NCBI GenBank assembly: GCA_001643675.2
Contig: LSRY02000002.1
Span: forward strand, 1,963,501 to 2,027,500
DNA: 64,000 bases
Source: Monocercomonoides exilis
Lineage: Eukaryota > Preaxostyla > Oxymonadida > Polymastigidae
Reading direction: 5' to 3'
Shown: positions 10,170 through 22,534 of the stretch, piece after piece
Layout: the number at the start of each line of letters is the position of its first letter
Position numbering within the stretch: position 1 is the first letter of the stretch
Notes under the pieces: generated by a model
The model's input: the letters and a program-made list of their open reading frames with translations, nothing else
Told to the model about the DNA's origin: nothing
Database searches by the model: none
Translations under genes and position numbers: made by a program

Positions 10170-13100
10170 ATGTCAAATGATTGGATTAAACCAGAAGTCC
10201 TAGAACGTTTGATGCAATCAGGGGATAAATCAATGCTGAAACGGATCGGTGGCGTTGAACAACTCCTCAAATCTCTTCATTCATCAAACGAAGGTATTTC
10301 CAATGATAAAGAAGATATTGAATCAAGACAAGCAAGGTATTTGATAAAAATGTTTGTTGAATTAAGATTGAATAATTTTTGATATTTATAGATTCGGAAA
10401 AAATGAATTTTTAACTCCGCAACCTAAAAAATGGATATCGTTGTGGCTTGAATCTTTTGAAGATCATACTCTTATTATTCTGATGATATTGGCTGTTGTA
10501 TCTCTTGTTATTGCATTTGTTTTTGAGAGAGACGAAAAGTTAGCTTGGGTTGATGGTGCAGCCATATTAATGACTGTTTTTGCTGTTACAATTGTTTCAT
10601 CTTTGAACACATGGACACAAGAGCAACAATTCAGATCACTAAACGATAAACAGCAAGAAAGAACTATCATGGTGATCAGAAATGGAGAGCCAATTGAAAT
10701 TTTTGTTGCTTCATTGTGCGTTGGGGATATTGTGATTCTAAGACCAGGAGAAAAAATACCAGCAGACGGAATTTGTATTGAATCTTTTAGTCTCCAATGC
10801 AATGAGTCCGCTATGACTGGTGATTCCGATCTCATTCCGAAGGATGTTTTGGACAGTCCATTTCTATTTTGCGGATGCACCATACAAACTGGGTATGGAA
10901 AGATGGTTGTCACTGCTGTCGGTATGAAAACGCAATTTGGCATTGTGAAGAAATCAATAATGGAGCAAAGTCAGGAGCGAAAGCCAACCGCATTGCAAAC
11001 AAAATTAGGCACTCTTGCTGATCAAATTGGCAACTTAGGCTTTATATCTGCTGGAATAACATTAGTTTTACTAGGAATATTTTGGGGATTTGCACTGTGG
11101 AAAAATCCAGCAATCTGGGATCATGGGAGGTACATGAAAGTGCTTCTTGATTATGTGATAGTGGCTGTTACTATAGTTGTTGTTGCAGTTCCTGAGGGGC
11201 TTCCGCTGGCAGTGACAATTTCTCTTGCGTATTCGATCAAAAAAATGCTGAAGGACAACAACTTGGTCAGGCGGCTGGAGTCTTGCGAGACGATGGGCTG
11301 TGCAACGGTCATATGCTCAGACAAGACAGGCACACTCACACAGAACTGCATGCGAGTCTCAAGCGGATGGTTTGAAGGGCGAATGTGGAATACAACAAAA
11401 GCAAATGGTGATGACAATACGTTTGAAAGCAACTTAAACAGAGCCGACAACCTCTTTACTTCTTCTCCATCTTCTTCGCCTTCGCAGAAAGTGAATCTTT
11501 CTTCTTACTATTTGTCATTGCTCAGTGAAGCCATCTCACTGAATTCAACTGCTGAGCTTCGTATTCAAGATGAAGCATACGATCAGACATGGATGGAAGA
11601 TTCTCAAGATAGCAGAGACACAAAGAATACACACAGATTGAACTCCTCTTTAACCTCATCATCGTCTTCTTCAAATGGTCACACTCAACACAAGCACATT
11701 AACGAAGATGAAGAGCCTTTGATTTCATCCAGCAGCCAATCTCATTCATCATTTGGAGCTGACTCTGAGTCTTCAGCATTCGGAAAGAACGCCAATGAAC
11801 ACGTTGAACATCTGGGGAATGTGACCGAGTGTGCCCTGCTGCATCTACTGAGAGACTGTGGATGCGATTACAGACAGGAGAGAAAAGATAAGGAAGACGA
11901 TGTATTGGAAATGTTTCCATTCAATTCTGAAACAAAGCTGATGACTGTTGTGCTGAAAAAGACAGAAGCGTCATCGCCACAAAATCAAATGAGCACACCA
12001 ACTTTGGATGACAAGATGGAAAATACAGTTGAACGTGAGCAGAAAAAAGGAAAAAAAGATGAGAAAAAAACAAAGCTGAATGGGATGAAATCGAGTCTTA
12101 GCAGAACATTCAGGCGTGTGATTGTGAAAGGAGCACCAGAAGCTGTTCTGGCAAACTGCACACAATTTGCTGATGTGCCATCGCAAAAGGAAGATTACTC
12201 CAATGAACTGAACGTGAAGCAGATGTCAGCAGATGACAGACACAGATTTGCTCAGCTTGTTGCCAAAATGTCTTCGGATGGACTGAGAACGATTGCTATT
12301 GCAATTTACGACGACAAAACAAGCATTGAGAATGCTGGCAAGGTAGGAAATGATGATGCAGCTGACGATGAATCCGAAGCGTACAATCAGATTCTGGAGC
12401 ATCACCACATGAAAAAGGTAACACCACAGAAGAATCAGCGCTCTCAGCATTCCTTGTCACCTCAAAACTCATCTTCATCCTCGTCTCCATTGCGAAACTC
12501 TGAGAAAGGAGATGATGACACTTTTTGTTATCCTTCTTCCACACCCACAGGGCAGGAGTACATCCACAACTTGACGTTGATTGCGATTGCTGGAATTAAA
12601 GACCCTCTGAGACCAGAAGTGAGTGAGGCCATAAGAGAATGCAAAGAAGCATCGATTGCAGTGAAAATGGTGACTGGAGACAACATCCACACGGCCATCT
12701 CAATTGCAAAGGATTGTGGCATTTACAGTGCGGATGATGTTCCTGAGGTGGAGAATGATGCTTATTCCAGCACAGCTGTTTCACCGCTGAGTGATGGAAT
12801 GTCTCCTTATTCGACAGACACTGCAGAAGATGTTGCGAGAATGACAAAAGTGAGAGAGCGCATCAAGCGCTGCCTGAAGAAGCAGAAGGAGATTGCACTG
12901 ACAGGATACGAGTATCGCCATCTGACAGACAAAGAGCGGATGAAAGTGCTTCCTTTGCTGAAGATCCTGGCTCGCTCGTCGCCAATGGACAAGCTACTGA
13001 TTGTGTCTGATCTGCAAAAAGCAGGGGAGATCGTGTCTGTCACAGGCGATGGCACAAACGATTCCGCTGCGCTGGCACAAGCAGATGTTGGGATGGCGAT

Positions 13101-14433
13101 GGGTATCACAGGAACAGAAGTAGCCAAAGAGGCGTCAGCCATTGTCATCACAGATGACAACTTTGCTTCTATTGTGAAGGCTGTTGTGTGGGGCAGGAAC
13201 ATCTACGAGTCAGTCAGAAAGTTCATCCAGTTCCAGCTGACAGTCAACCTTGTGGCCATAACAGTGTCTGTCATCGGAGCCATTTTTGCGATTACTCCTT
13301 TGAAAGCTGTTCAAATGCTGTGGGTGAATCTGATCATGGACACACTCGCTGCACTTGCACTAGCAACGGAGTCTCCAACAAAGGAAGAGCTGCTGAAGAG
13401 AAAGCCGAACGGGAAGAACAAGAGCATCATCAACAGCTACATGAAGCGCAATGTCGTTGCTGGAGTGGCATATGAGATGCTTGTGATGCTGTTTGTGTTA
13501 TTTGCGTGGGGCAAAGAAGACTTCGAGTATCAATCTTCTGTTGACGGGAGTGAGTCATTGAAGATATTGCACTGTGAGCCATCAGAGCTGATTGAGTCAA
13601 GTCCGTTCCTGTTTCCTGGTGGATTGTGCAGACGCTTCCTTCTCGACTCATCTGTCCACATCTTTTCTGTGGAGCATCTTTCGTTCGTATTCAACACGTT
13701 TATTTGGCTGCAGCTGTTCAACGAGATATCTTGCAGGCGCTGCAACAATGACACAAACTTTTTCCGGCACATTCTGCAAGACAAGCTATTTCTATTAATT
13801 GAGTGTGTGACTTCTATTATTCAGGTATGTGTGATGCTGATTCCACCGCTATCAACTGTGTTTGCCGTGTGCAATCTGTCTCCTTCTCTTTGGGTGTGGT
13901 CGCTTGTCTTGGCAGTGGGCATCATTCCTGTGCAGTTTGTGGTGCGCTCTCTGGTGAAGTGCAAAGAAGACAGCGGTTCTGGTGACGATAGAGAAGATGC
14001 AGATAGAGCGATGGCTAATCCGAGAGATTGCAGAGACGGAAGAACAGAAAATCGGGCCAAGACAGAACGAGGCAAGGCAAATAAAGTCGATAGAGAACTG
14101 ATTCCTGAGGGGGAAATGATGTCACTGGAGCCCGCTGCTGAAGATGGTATGACAAAGTCTCGAAAGAATAATTCGCCTTCATTATCTTCATTGTCTTCTC
14201 ACAATTCTTCTATTTACACATCTTCTACCAATTTCAGAGCTAATGATGCTTCCCGTTCGAAAAAGCCCAAAAAAGATCTCTTAGAGCAAGAGAGAGGCCG
14301 AAAGTCGGATGGTAATTACACAAATTTCATTTCATCACCTTTTATTTCTTCTCCTATTCGAACCCTGCTGCAGCGTAATTCACCAACAGTGGGAGGACAA
14401 AAGGACATTGATAAAGCTAAAAAGGATAAGTAG
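10170..14433 (+). CDS. Plasma-membrane-type Ca2+-transporting P-type ATPase (P2B)
   Basis: The protein exports Ca2+ from the cytosol at the cost of ATP. Exon 1 (10170-10336) joins exon 2 (10392-14433) across a 55-nt GTATTT...TAG intron, giving about 1402 residues. The start is the ATG of a peptide beginning MSNDWIKPEVLE. P-type landmarks in order: an actuator motif TGDSD (about residue 198), PEGLPLAV in M4 (about 323), the phosphorylation motif DKTGTLT with Asp366, KGAPE (about 634), TGDGTND (about 939), then LWVNLIMDTLAALALATE in M6, a P2B signature. The nucleotide-binding domain carries two Ser-rich insertions (about residues 411-529 and 706-775) that most family members lack. The ~160-residue C-terminal tail is basic and Ser-rich, which is where calmodulin-binding autoinhibition sits in PMCAs, but I see no certain calmodulin site. 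P2B class rather than SERCA is well supported. Confidence 0.93.
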
Positions 14434-14651
14434 ATTTATACTTTAAGTTTTAAAAACAAAAATTTTTATAATTAATTTTTGCGAAAATTTTGTATGCACA
14501 TATTTAATTTTATTTCAATCATTCATCCGTTAAAGTGTTTAAATGTATTTTGCGTTTTTTTAATTCCAACTGTTTTTGGATAATCTATTTGCGTATGAGT
14601 TTTTTTTTAAGTGTTTGAGATTTGATCAACAAACCAATACAATATTTAAAA

Positions 14652-17600
14652 ATGTCTAACTTTTTGCCAAGCATTTCTCTGAACACCAAAGTTAGAAATG
14701 TTCTTTCTGAGGAAGGATTCAATCATGAAACATCTGTGCAAAGATACAGCATTCCGGTATTACTTGAAGGGAAAGATGCTTGCGTTGAAGCTTCAACAGG
14801 AAGGTTTATTCGAAAATATCTCTTTCATTTGATTATAAAAACATTCAATTTAAAGTGGAAAAACACTTTGTTATGTAATAGCTATTTTAGAAAAGATTAT
14901 ACCTATTGAGCTTTCAAGTGAAAAGGGGAAAATAGTTTCAATAGTAATTGTCCCAACACGGTAATGTTACAATTCAATTGCTATTGAATTTATTGTGAAA
15001 TTGTTTACTTTATATGTTTAAACTTCTTAGTATTATCGCAAAGCAAGTCAATGAAGTTATTACACCGTTTTTAGCAAAATTTTCAGGTGAAATATCTTCT
15101 TTTCTTGCTGTTGGAGGAGCAAGCAAAACGAAAGATATATCGACAAAATGCCAGCAATTTCTTCGTGCAAATAAAAGCAAGGTGGTTGTCATTGCGACTC
15201 CGGGGTGTATTGTTCAATTTATAAAAGTGTGTTTCTCGTGCTTTACAAGTTAAAAACATGTTTTTTTGCTCAAAGAGTTCGATTTCCATGTCCGAAGTAC
15301 GTGTCGTCATTCTTGATGAAGCTGATAGACTTCTCGATACTGGATTTTTTGATTCAATAAGATTTGTGTTGGATGAACTTCCTAAACAACGTTTAACAGT
15401 TTGAATTGTGAAGTTTATTTTTTTCTTTGAATAAATCGTGTGTTTCCTTAGGGCTTGTTTAGTGCAACAATGACTACAAGTGTCAAAGAATTAGCGATGA
15501 TAGGCCTGAAAAATTTTGCTGAAATCCGAATTTCTTCTGATGGTAAACTTCAACCATTAACAACAACATCAACATCTCAATCAAAAGTTGGCTTACCGTC
15601 TTCTTCACCATTCACAAGCGTTATTCCAAAAGGGTATCTTATTCAAATTTTTATTGTTATATTCTTCATATTCTTGTGTATATTTTTATATTTGTTGTTA
15701 TTTTGAATTATTATCATTACTGCAATCTTTTTTTATTATTATTATTAAAAGTCTCACGAACTACTATCGAATTTGCCAGCCTAATGACAAATTTGCATTT
15801 TTGTGCCGTTTTTTGAGATGGCAGGGGACCAAACCTGGATCCAAAGTGATCATCTTTTTCCTTACAAGACATATGGTGGATCATTTCTATCGAATTCTGA
15901 CAGAAGTCTTAACATCATTTGAAGATCACAGAAATAAAACCAAAAACCCTCCTTTTATTGTTCCGAAAGAAGATCAAACAGAAAAAAGTGAGGAAGAAGA
16001 TGCTGAAAATCAAGAAGAGAAAGAAGCTAGTGGAGATAAAGGGAAAAAATACAAGAAAAGAGAAGGAAAGAAAAATAAGAATATGAAACAAGAAAGAAGA
16101 AAACAAATTGTTACGAATGAATTCTTCCCATCTACGTGCTTCGCTGCCATCCATGGAGGAACATCTTCTTCGACTCAGCAGTCGGTGATCAAACGCTTCA
16201 ATTCACATGGACTCGAATCTTCTTCTTCATCATCCTCTGCTTCAGCCAGTTCAACATCAATACATTCACCGAACTGCTTCGTCCTGTTAACCACAGATGT
16301 TGTTGCACGAGGTGTTGACTTTGAAAGTGCAGATTGGATCGTTCAGTTTGATCCGCCTCAAAACCCAGACACATTTGTTCACAGAATTGGTAGATCTGGA
16401 AGAATGGGAAAGAAAGTGTGTTAAATAATTAACAATGATGTGATGATATGTAAATTTTAATGAATGCTGCTTGAGGCATTATCTATTTTTTGATGAGATC
16501 AAATATTATTCTCTTTAGTGATTTCTTGAATTTCATTTGTCTATTTTCCAATTTCTGATTGCCAACTTTTTTGTGACGAAATAGGGTTCATCTCTTGTGC
16601 TTCTTTTACCAAAAGAAGATCCATATGTGTATTTTTTGCAGGGAAGAAAGATGAAACTCCATCAATGGGATGAAAACGAGATGAAACAGGAGGATAAAGA
16701 GGCAAAAACCATTGAAAATGACTTACAAAATGAGAAAGCCTCCATCAAAAAAGTGAAAGGCGAAGAACTTAACGAAAAAATGAAGACTGACAATAAGAAA
16801 ACAGATGAAAGCGCACAAAATGCAACTCAGCAAAAAGAATCTTCCCAGCAATCTCATTATTTGGAGGCACTTGCAATTCCAGTTAGTTCTCCGTATATCT
16901 CAAATGATCTGAGAATCAACATTGATTCTGTGGTTGAGCTGCCTGCACCTTTTAACAAGCTGATGAACAACAGCAGTCAAAAAGACAGCTCATCATCACA
17001 GCCAGCTTCTTCTGAACGCACTCCTTCAGAAGTGATTGATTCCTTCTTTTCCACTCCGTCTGCTGTAACAGCCTTTCTTCGAAGGGAGTTTCTGTGTGAC
17101 AGGTCGCTGTTTGATTCATCCCAAAGAGCGTTTGTCTCTTTTGTGCGAGCATATCATGAGCACCACTGCTACCAAATATTCTCACTTCGCTTGCTCCCGT
17201 GGCTTGATGTGCTGGAAATGATGGCACTTTTGGAGGTGTGAAGCATGTTGAGTGAATGAATTTTTTTTTTTTTTTTTTTATTTTTTCGGAGTAAATTTTG
17301 TGTAGAAATATTGTAGTTTTTGTTTGTTTTGTTGTAACAAAAATATGTTTTAAATTAATATTTTTATTTTATTTGTTTGTTTGTTTGATTCAATTTCAAC
17401 GTTCATTCTCAACTCTTATTAACTTAGATTCCACGAATGCCTGAACTAGCAAAAGTTGCAATTGGGAAATTCCATCCTGTTCCATCAGACTTCAAAATGA
17501 AGTGGATTCCGTATGCAAATAAGACTGAAGAGCTTCAAAGATTAACTGACTTGGCGTATGCTTTATTCTTTTTCTTTTTTTGTCTGTATTTGGAAATTTT

Positions 17601-18513
17601 TATATTTCTTTGCTCTTTTTTAATTTGCAGAAAACATAAATTTGATAGACCAATCACAAAGATTTCAAAGAAAGAACTTTCCGCTTCAGAAAAAAAAATG
17701 CTCAGTAAGAAGCGAGTTGTTTGCTGACTTTATTGTGATTATTCTTGTTCCTGTTTTATTCCTTCAAATTTTCACTCTTATGGAAAATTTTGACCAATGA
17801 CTTTTCTTTTATTTACCATTCGCATTTTTAAAAATTGCAACATTCAGGTGTCTGGGCATATTTTCAACTTGCAAGATGAGTTGGAGATAGAGAAAGACTA
17901 CAAAATGCTGAAGAAGAAGAATCGGAGGAAGAAGAAGCAGAAAGAAGGGAGATTTGAATCTGAGCTCAAACGGAGGATGGTTGACGATTCATCGGATATA
18001 CCTTCAGATTGGCCATCTTCACTCGAATTTTCCGATTCTGACGAAAGTTCAGATGATGATAGTTCGAATGGATCGCCCAATTCGTCTGAATCAGAGTCAA
18101 GTAGCATTCACTCTTCTCAAGTCAGCTCTGAGAGTTTTGATTGGAATGACAAATCCAAAAGGGATTCTGAGAGCGAGAGTGATGTGGATGATGATTCCGA
18201 TGACTTTACCGATGACAGTGATCAAATAAGCGAGGAAGAAGAAGAAGAAGAATCTTCACAAGAAAGCAATGATGAAGAGGAAGAAGATGAAAGCAAGAGC
18301 AACAGCGAACAGCATTCAGATGAAAAGGGTACTCCTGAAATGGATTTCAAAAAGCCAAAATTGACAAAAGCTGAAATTCGGCTGAGGAAAGAAAAAAGGA
18401 AAAAGATTAAGCGTTTAAATAGCATGAAGAAAAAGGAAAAATTACATAACAAGCGTTGGAGTCAAATGAGAAGAATTATGTTTGACCCAGTTACTCACAA
18501 AAGAATAAAATAG
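14652..18513 (+). CDS. DDX55: DDX55/Spb4-like DEAD-box RNA helicase (ten exons)
   Basis: Spb4/DDX55 is a nucleolar ATP-dependent helicase needed for 60S ribosomal subunit maturation. The model is 14652-14803, 14856-14960, 15031-15226, 15276-15398, 15452-15633, 15752-16415, 16585-17235, 17428-17555, 17631-17715 and 17848-18513. Introns run from 49 to 192 nt; every phase closes and the product is about 983 residues. Motifs: a Q-motif near the start, ASTGSGKT (46-53, split by intron 1), DEAD (165-168), SAT (196-198), ARGVDF, and HRIGRSGR (463-470). After the helicase core, the segment [12 protein letters not shown] and the surrounding exon resemble the DDX55/Spb4-specific C-terminal domain. The last exon is a ~220-residue Ser/Asp/Glu tract ending in a basic block. 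Motif Ia reads PTRIIAKQ instead of the usual PTRELA. The junction between exons 9 and 10 is the least certain; a donor at 17705 is an alternative. Family members have about 600 residues, so insertions and the tail explain the excess. Confidence 0.9.
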
Positions 18514-18597
18514 TTTTCCATTAACAATTCAACAATTCACTTCACCAATTTTTTTCATTTCACAAAATGTAATGATAAAAGAAAAAAGAAACAATGA

Positions 18598-19839
18598 TTA
18601 CGGTGCATTTTTTATTGGAATAATACAATAAAAAACATAAGGAAAGTCTGATGCATCGTGAGATTCTAATTCTTCGTGTGAAAAATATCTGAGAATGCCC
18701 TTTTCATTAAGTCTCCAATTTCTACACGAATAATTTTTGCTTTCACTTTTGCTTTCGCCTTTTTCTTCTTTTGTATCGAAAATCTCAAACGAAACTTTCT
18801 GAAGTGAATTATCTTCCAGATACTTGTCAAAATCCTCCACACAATATGAAAATCGACTACTATGGTTGCAAAGCAAACACATTGGATAGGATTGCAATGA
18901 TGAACAAGATAATGGCTGATCAAGAAAATCAAATGTTTGAGATGAAGAAGAAGATGATGATGACGATGACGAAGAAGATATTGAAGAATCACTCAACATT
19001 GAGATGCTTTGCTCTAGTGAAGCGTGAAGATAATGAGCAATTGTTGTAATAAATGCCTTTATGTCAGTATTAAAGTATCTATGAAAGTTGTTGAGAATTT
19101 AAATGAAACAATACACATATAAAATAATATTACAAACATCACATCAGAAGCCAGAATAAGCAAGGGTTTTGTTTTTGTTGGTTCGAAACTGTGTATGTTT
19201 TTATCACTTGAAGTTTCAACATCTTTGCAAAACTTGCATCGCTTTTTGACTAAAAGTTCATCCAAAGAAGGAAGTTGTTTCACGTCTCGAGTCCAAGTGA
19301 GTTGATGAAAAACACAATTGCGAGAAATACAAGAACTCGTCGATGAACTTTCATGTTCGGAACAATGGAGGGTATTATGAATATTTTCTTCAATTGTTGA
19401 AAGAAAATACGGAGAGCTGTCACTGTCTGTTAAGCAAACATCTTGGGCACCAAATTCTATTATGGAAAAATTATTCCGTTATAATGATAATTTAACAAAA
19501 ATTCATACGAGATGCAATCATTCCTGGTAGTCCTATTCCGCATCTTTTTCATCAAATTATAATTATTGAAAAATGAGTTTTAAAAAGAGAATATTGATAC
19601 GAACAGAAAACTAACCCAATTTCAAGAACAGATCTTTTTTGAAATATATGTTTATGATTCAATAGATACCCTCCTAAGGCGGTTGCTCCTCCCCATAAAA
19701 TAGTTGAAGTAGCTGCAGCTACGTGTTGATTTTCTCGATGAATTGATTTAATGCGATAAGAAAGTTTGTATTCTGGAAATTCAATAATGTTTTCCTCTAA
19801 CTTTAATTCTTCTTGAAATATATCTGATAGATCTTCCAT
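18598..19839 (-). CDS. METTL23-like protein methyltransferase (four exons)
   Basis: This is a class I SAM-dependent methyltransferase of the METTL21/23 lysine/arginine group. Exons are 19839-19616, 19543-19509, 19456-19134 and 19056-18598, with introns of 72, 52 and 77 nt, all in phase, for about 346 residues. The N-terminal half has an ATSTILWGGATALGGYL segment typical of the group, then motif I split by intron 1 as LEIGCGIGLPG (72-82), an acidic CLTDSD strand, and the post-I/DxxY-equivalent LASDVMF (about 188-194). Between the acidic strand and LASDVMF there is a ~90-residue insertion, and exon 4 carries a run of about 13 serines that METTL23 lacks. The ATG is taken at 19839, the second codon of the longer frame, which opens with TTG. 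The gene ends only 84 bp from the helicase stop. The substrate is unknown: human METTL23 methylates histone H3 Arg17, but that should not be assumed here. Confidence 0.8.
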
Positions 19840-20030
19840 CAATAAGTTGTTAATAATTGAAAAAAAAGAAAAAGAGAAAATGTTTGATCAAAAAATATAT
19901 TTGACTAAAAACAACCAAAAAATGCAATCGATGAAATGATATATCATCTAAAATTTTAAAATTTGAAAATATGTTCTTGATTTCTATTTAATTAAGGGTT
20001 AATCAAATTTTAAAAATTAGAATTATCGAA
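19840..20030. promoter_or_regulatory. 191-bp divergent spacer
   Basis: AT-rich spacer between the starts of the methyltransferase (minus) and the coiled-coil gene (plus). It presumably contains both promoters. No specific motif is recognised. Confidence 0.35.
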
Positions 20031-22534
20031 ATGCATGATGAAAACGAGAATGAAAGACTCTTTACGGACAATATAAATGAAGTGGAAATATTAAAGGAAA
20101 GAGAAACTTTTCAAAAACATCTTCAGAAAATGAAGGAAGAACATTTATTTGAAATGCAACCTTTACTGGATATAAATCAAAAACTCAGTCATGACATAAC
20201 AACGGTTGTTTTTGATATTTTTATGCGATATAATATATGAATTAATTAGATTAAAATAGATATGCAATCAACAGTCAATTCTTTAGCTGAAGAAAATAAG
20301 TATGTGAGCTTTTTTTTAAAGTTTAATGAGTTTTTCTTCCATAAATTTAAAGAAAATTAAAGGATAAATTAAATAAACTGGAAGCTGAATTAGAGCATTT
20401 GAATCAAACTCAAAAAATCGAAAAATCAAGTGAAGAACCAAATATTCAAAGAGGAAAACTTAAAATAAAAGAAATTGATGACAATGAATTTTTAATAAAA
20501 AATCCTTCGCTTCTTCAAGATCAGATACTGCGCAGAGAGAAAGAAAAGGCCTTATTTGAGTCTAAAAGAAAGAGAAATAGAGAAGATACTTCCTATGACA
20601 GATGGCTTTGTAAATATAAAGAGCAGCAGAAACTCATTCAGTGCTCACAACTTTCAACATCCAGTAATTCAGATCCCAGCGCGTTTCCTCAAGTTTCTGA
20701 ATCTTGTGATTCTTTGTGCAACACATCTCATTTTTATCCTATGAAAAGTACTTCTTCAAGAATAATCGACTTAATGAAAACAATTTCATCTCAACGCGAG
20801 TTTAAAATATATCGTCCTTTGAGTTTTTCTACTTCTGAAATTTCTTCCTCTTTTTTTCCAAAATGTCAAGCTTCGTCATCGACTGTACTGTCAGAATCTC
20901 AAGAAAATGATGGAAAGCCATCTGAAGTGGACAATTCTCCAAAGCAATCAACAATGAAACAGTGCAACGGAGATCAATTTCATTTTTTACTCGAAAATCG
21001 ACAATCTACTTTCTCGCATGAACCTTCCGAAAGTTTTTCTGAATACGATTATGCACAAAATGATTTAAAATCAAATTTTCCGCTACCAAATCAGATCGCC
21101 ATTGACTTATTGACTGAAAGTGCTTTGGCTTCAAAGGATTCAGAATTATTGCATAATGATGTCAAAGGATCAATTGCCGTTCAACAAGCACAAGATGTTT
21201 TACTTGATTCTGAAACGATTCAAAGAGATTCTAGACAATTGGAAGATAATCATTCACAAAATACTACAAACGAAATGGACGAAAAATCCTCTAATCCAGA
21301 AGTCTTCTCAAAAAGTGATCAAGAACGTGATGGTCAACAAAGTGAGGGAAATAAGACTTTTAGTTGTGACTCTTATGAAGATAAAACTTGTTGTGCTATT
21401 TCTTCAACAAATGCTGAAACAGAAAGCGATTCTAAAGTTGAAAGGGCAGAAATGGATAAATCATCAGAACTTCTTATTTCGAATTCAGCATCATCAAAAC
21501 ATTTATCATCATCTCCAGCACTTATGGAACCTGATGCTCAAACTTCTCTTGAAACTTCTGTAATACCAAGTATTCTTGCAGAAAATGCTTCAAAATCTCC
21601 AAAGAAACAAGAAAAGTTAAAAGGTATTCAAAATAGTCGCCTCCATCATGAGCATCATAAGCATCATAAGCATAATCGTCACTCCAGCATTAATCCATTG
21701 AAAAATCGCAATGCTTCTAAAGGGCATCATCATCATCATCATCATCATCATCACAGACATCATTCAAATAAGGACATCAAGGAAGCAGGAACTCAAAATC
21801 GTTCAACGCTGACTACTTCTCAGCAGCAGAACAGTTCGATAAGTGAATCACCTTCCACTTCGTCTCTAAGTTCTGCTCAAGAAGGACTTTCGTGTTGTGA
21901 CGCTGTTGAAAAGAAAGATTCTGGCGAAAAATTGGATGAAGTAAAAGGAGCTGAAGAAAGATCTCAATTAACTCCAAGCCAAATACAAATGGGAACAACA
22001 GAAACCACAAATGTGTTTGATACGGCTAATGTTTTAACTGAAAAATCAATCTCTCCTGATATTTATTCAGTTGATTCAAGTATCCCTTCAATCGGAGATC
22101 AATTATCAAAGAAGAAGAAGAAGAAGAAGAAGAAGAAGAAGAAGAGATCTTCTAATTTGGCGGAAATTAGTTGTGCTCAAAATGTCAATCAATCTAATCC
22201 CATTCCTTCAACTTCATTAACTGAAGTGCCAAAAAAAGAAACAAGCATAACTGATGGAAGTCTTTTTGGAAGCGCTGCTAATTCATCAGCTTTGACTTCA
22301 CTAACATCTTTGTCAATCAAATTTGATAATCGTTTCTCTGAAGAGCATAATACAAATTTTACTGAATTAAATACGCGTCCTCCAACACCAATTCATGCTT
22401 TCCTCGACTTGTCACAATCACAACGAACTAGAAAAAATGAAAAAATCAGTCAATTACTTTCTGAAGACATTCATCAGACATCCGTTGGTGGGATTGACAA
22501 TACTTTTCTTCAAAAGAAGAAAAAGAAGGGTTGA
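20031..22534 (+). CDS. Coiled-coil, low-complexity protein of unknown function
   Basis: Exons 20031-20204, 20250-20299 and 20353-22534 join in phase across introns of 45 and 53 nt, giving about 801 residues. Residues 1-110 are a charged, heptad-like coiled coil continuous across both introns, which supports the splicing. The rest is Ser/Glu/Asn-rich and probably disordered. It contains a His-rich stretch with ten consecutive histidines, a run of twelve lysines, and a basic C-terminus ending KKKKKG. I see no enzyme motif, signal peptide or membrane span. The basic runs could serve nuclear targeting, but this is a guess. I do not recognise a family. Confidence 0.7.
21725..21754 (+). repeat. CAT/CAC tract coding ten histidines
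   Basis: A perfect His-codon tract inside the coiled-coil gene, flanked by further HH pairs. It could bind metal ions or simply be a slippage-prone microsatellite. Confidence 0.8.
22109..22144 (+). repeat. (AAG)12 tract coding twelve lysines
   Basis: Twelve AAG codons in a row in the same gene. All codons are identical, which points to recent slippage expansion rather than selection for lysine alone. Confidence 0.85.
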
